Source of the DNA: an uncultured Clostridia bacterium
Lineage (GTDB): Bacteria; Bacillota; Clostridia; Oscillospirales; Ruminococcaceae
Direction of reading: 5' to 3'
DNA: 7,293 nt
Assembly (NCBI GenBank): GCA_938014855.1
Contig: CALLQM010000313.1
Span: forward strand, 1 to 7,293
The position numbers were made by a program, and so were the translations under genes. The notes under the pieces were generated by a model. The model saw only the letters and a program-made list of their open reading frames with translations. It had not been told where the DNA came from and searched no databases. This document shows, in pieces, positions 6,111 through 7,293 of this stretch (position 1 is the first letter of the stretch; every line of letters starts with the position of its first letter).

Positions 6111-7293
6111 TCAGGATGCTGTAACTTCTTCCGGTTCTTCATCGAAATCCGGTTTTTCAACCATATCGAATAATTTATTGACACGTTCAGGAATGGGTTT
6201 GTGCATAGCGGAATTGATTGCCGCTACAATGCAGTATGCCGCAAACGCTACAATTGTCGGCATAATCGTCGAGAGATCCGCCGGGTAAACAAGACCCATA
6301 TATTTATTTGCAACAAACACCATGAATCCGGCAAGAACCGAAATAATAGCGGCTTTATTGTCGGCGTGTTTAAATGGACGGAAAAGACCGCAGAGCAGAG
6401 GAATCGCGGTTGGACCAAGCAAAGCTGCAAACCAAGTAAGAATCAAACCGATTACATCTCCAAAATATTGTGAGCGAATCTCTGAGTTTCGCCAGCTTTT
6501 TGGAAAGAATCGGCAATACATCACGCTGAAGTACCGCAGACACCACGTTTGCATCCGAAACAGTCATCGACAAGGTATTTGCAAACATAGATGCCAACAC
6601 AAGACCAACAAGCCCCGGAGGTAAGAACGTTGTTGTCAGCTTAGAATAAAGCTCGTTTGCCGGGTCTGCCATATTCGGGAATAGAACCGGACCGGCCCAC
6701 ATTGGGAAGAACAAAACGAGCGGCCATACAAAATACAGCACTGCGGAAAGAGTCGCTGAACGACGGGCTTCCCGGCTGTCTTTGGTGGAAATAAAGCGCG
6801 TTGCAAGATTCCATGTGCCACCTGTATAACTCAGGAAACATACAATCCAATATGCAAATACATAGACCGGTGTATATGGGCCGCTGAACAGATTATGATT
6901 TGCTGGTGGAAGCTGCTGCCAAAGGGTGACCAAGCAGGATGGGCCGCCAAGTTCCGCCATGACCGCAAAGAACAGTACGAGTCCGCCAAGAATTTGAACG
7001 ACAAACTGAGCAAGGTCGGTCATGATATCTGCCCACAAGCCGCCAACGGTGATGTAATATAGAGAAACAATACCTGCAAATACAATACCTACCCAGATTG
7101 GCATACCGGTAAATCCGGATAGCAGAATACCAATAGATGCCCATTTTGCACCTACATCAAGCAGTTTTACAACAATTCCTGCCCAAGCCGTAATTTGCTG
7201 TGCAGAAACGCCGTAACGAGTCACCAAGTATTCTGTTGGCGACTGTATGCCGAGGCGTTTACGCAGACGCGGCCATCTTGGCACAATTGTTAC
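6111..7293 (-). pseudogene. Sodium:solute symporter (SSS family), 5'-truncated by window edge and internally broken
   Basis: The gene runs in from the right edge, where it reads VTIVPRWPRLRKRLG followed by PTEYLVTRYG, a position after the first helices of SSS transporters. One frame continues through several hydrophobic helices to DANVVSAVLQRDVLPILSKK (to about 6487). The family sequence then resumes in a different frame from about 6473 with SQYFGDVIGLILTWFAALLGP and runs to a TGA at 6111-6113, ending in an acidic tail. Only about a dozen residues separate RDVLP from the resumed FGDVIGL, where relatives as I recall them have about 35 including a membrane helix. The defect is thus a deletion of roughly 25 codons plus a frame change, not a single-base slip. 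The product would import a solute with sodium, possibly an amino-sugar derivative judging from neighbours. GC is clearly higher than in rpiR. A misassembly is the main alternative to a real pseudogene. Confidence 0.75.

Noticed and set aside
6022..6288. Open frame of 88 codons on the plus strand
   Set aside because: It spans the hairpin at 6063-6093 and the 3' end of the symporter; no start signal and no family resemblance.
6474..6489. Programmed frameshift in the symporter
   Set aside because: No slippery heptamer is evident at the junction, and a frame change alone would not restore the missing helix.
6322..6624. Open frame of 100 codons on the plus strand across the symporter
   Set aside because: Antisense shadow of the symporter; the basic, low-information product has no domain and no ribosome binding site.

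Overview
The window looks like a chromosomal segment of an AT-rich, spore-forming Firmicute, probably class Clostridia. The signs are strong AGGAGG-type ribosome binding sites, low GC in most genes, a TTG start, an RpiR regulator beside a PTS permease, and a promoter at the left edge that matches the late-sporulation sigma-K consensus. No RNA gene, CRISPR array or insertion sequence was seen.

Layout. (1) Positions 1-301, minus strand: the N-terminal 100 residues of an unrecognised cysteine-patterned protein behind a sigma-K-like promoter, a candidate spore-surface gene. (2) Positions 302-667: no intact gene, but the minus strand carries a decayed fragment of a nagB-like gene. (3) Positions 668-3811, plus strand: an RpiR/NanR-like regulator, a PTS EIICB permease and NanE (ManNAc-6-P 2-epimerase), closed by an 18-bp bidirectional terminator. 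(4) Positions 3911-3956: a strong ribosome binding site and start codon with no gene behind them, running into the 3' end of nagB. (5) Positions 3949-7293, minus strand, transcribed from right to left: a broken sodium:solute symporter, a cytoplasmic neutral-ceramidase-family protein, and a divergent NagB-type glucosamine-6-phosphate deaminase.

Function. The plus-strand cassette reads as an uptake route for ManNAc or a similar amino sugar: the PTS delivers the 6-phosphate, NanE epimerises ManNAc-6-P to GlcNAc-6-P, and RpiR senses a sugar phosphate. The minus-strand set supplies the deaminase that would turn GlcN-6-P into fructose-6-P and ammonia. The step between them, GlcNAc-6-P deacetylation by NagA, is not encoded here. 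The only amidohydrolase candidate in the window is the ceramidase-family protein next to nagB, so a non-orthologous deacylase role is the main functional hypothesis.

Rearrangement. Three independent scars point to past reshuffling: the nagB fragment at 473-573 in the same orientation as the intact nagB, the orphan start at 3936, and the internal loss plus frame change in the symporter near 6474-6489. The rpiR-PTS-nanE cassette lies between the nagB fragment and the intact nagB, and could have been inserted there or moved by recombination.
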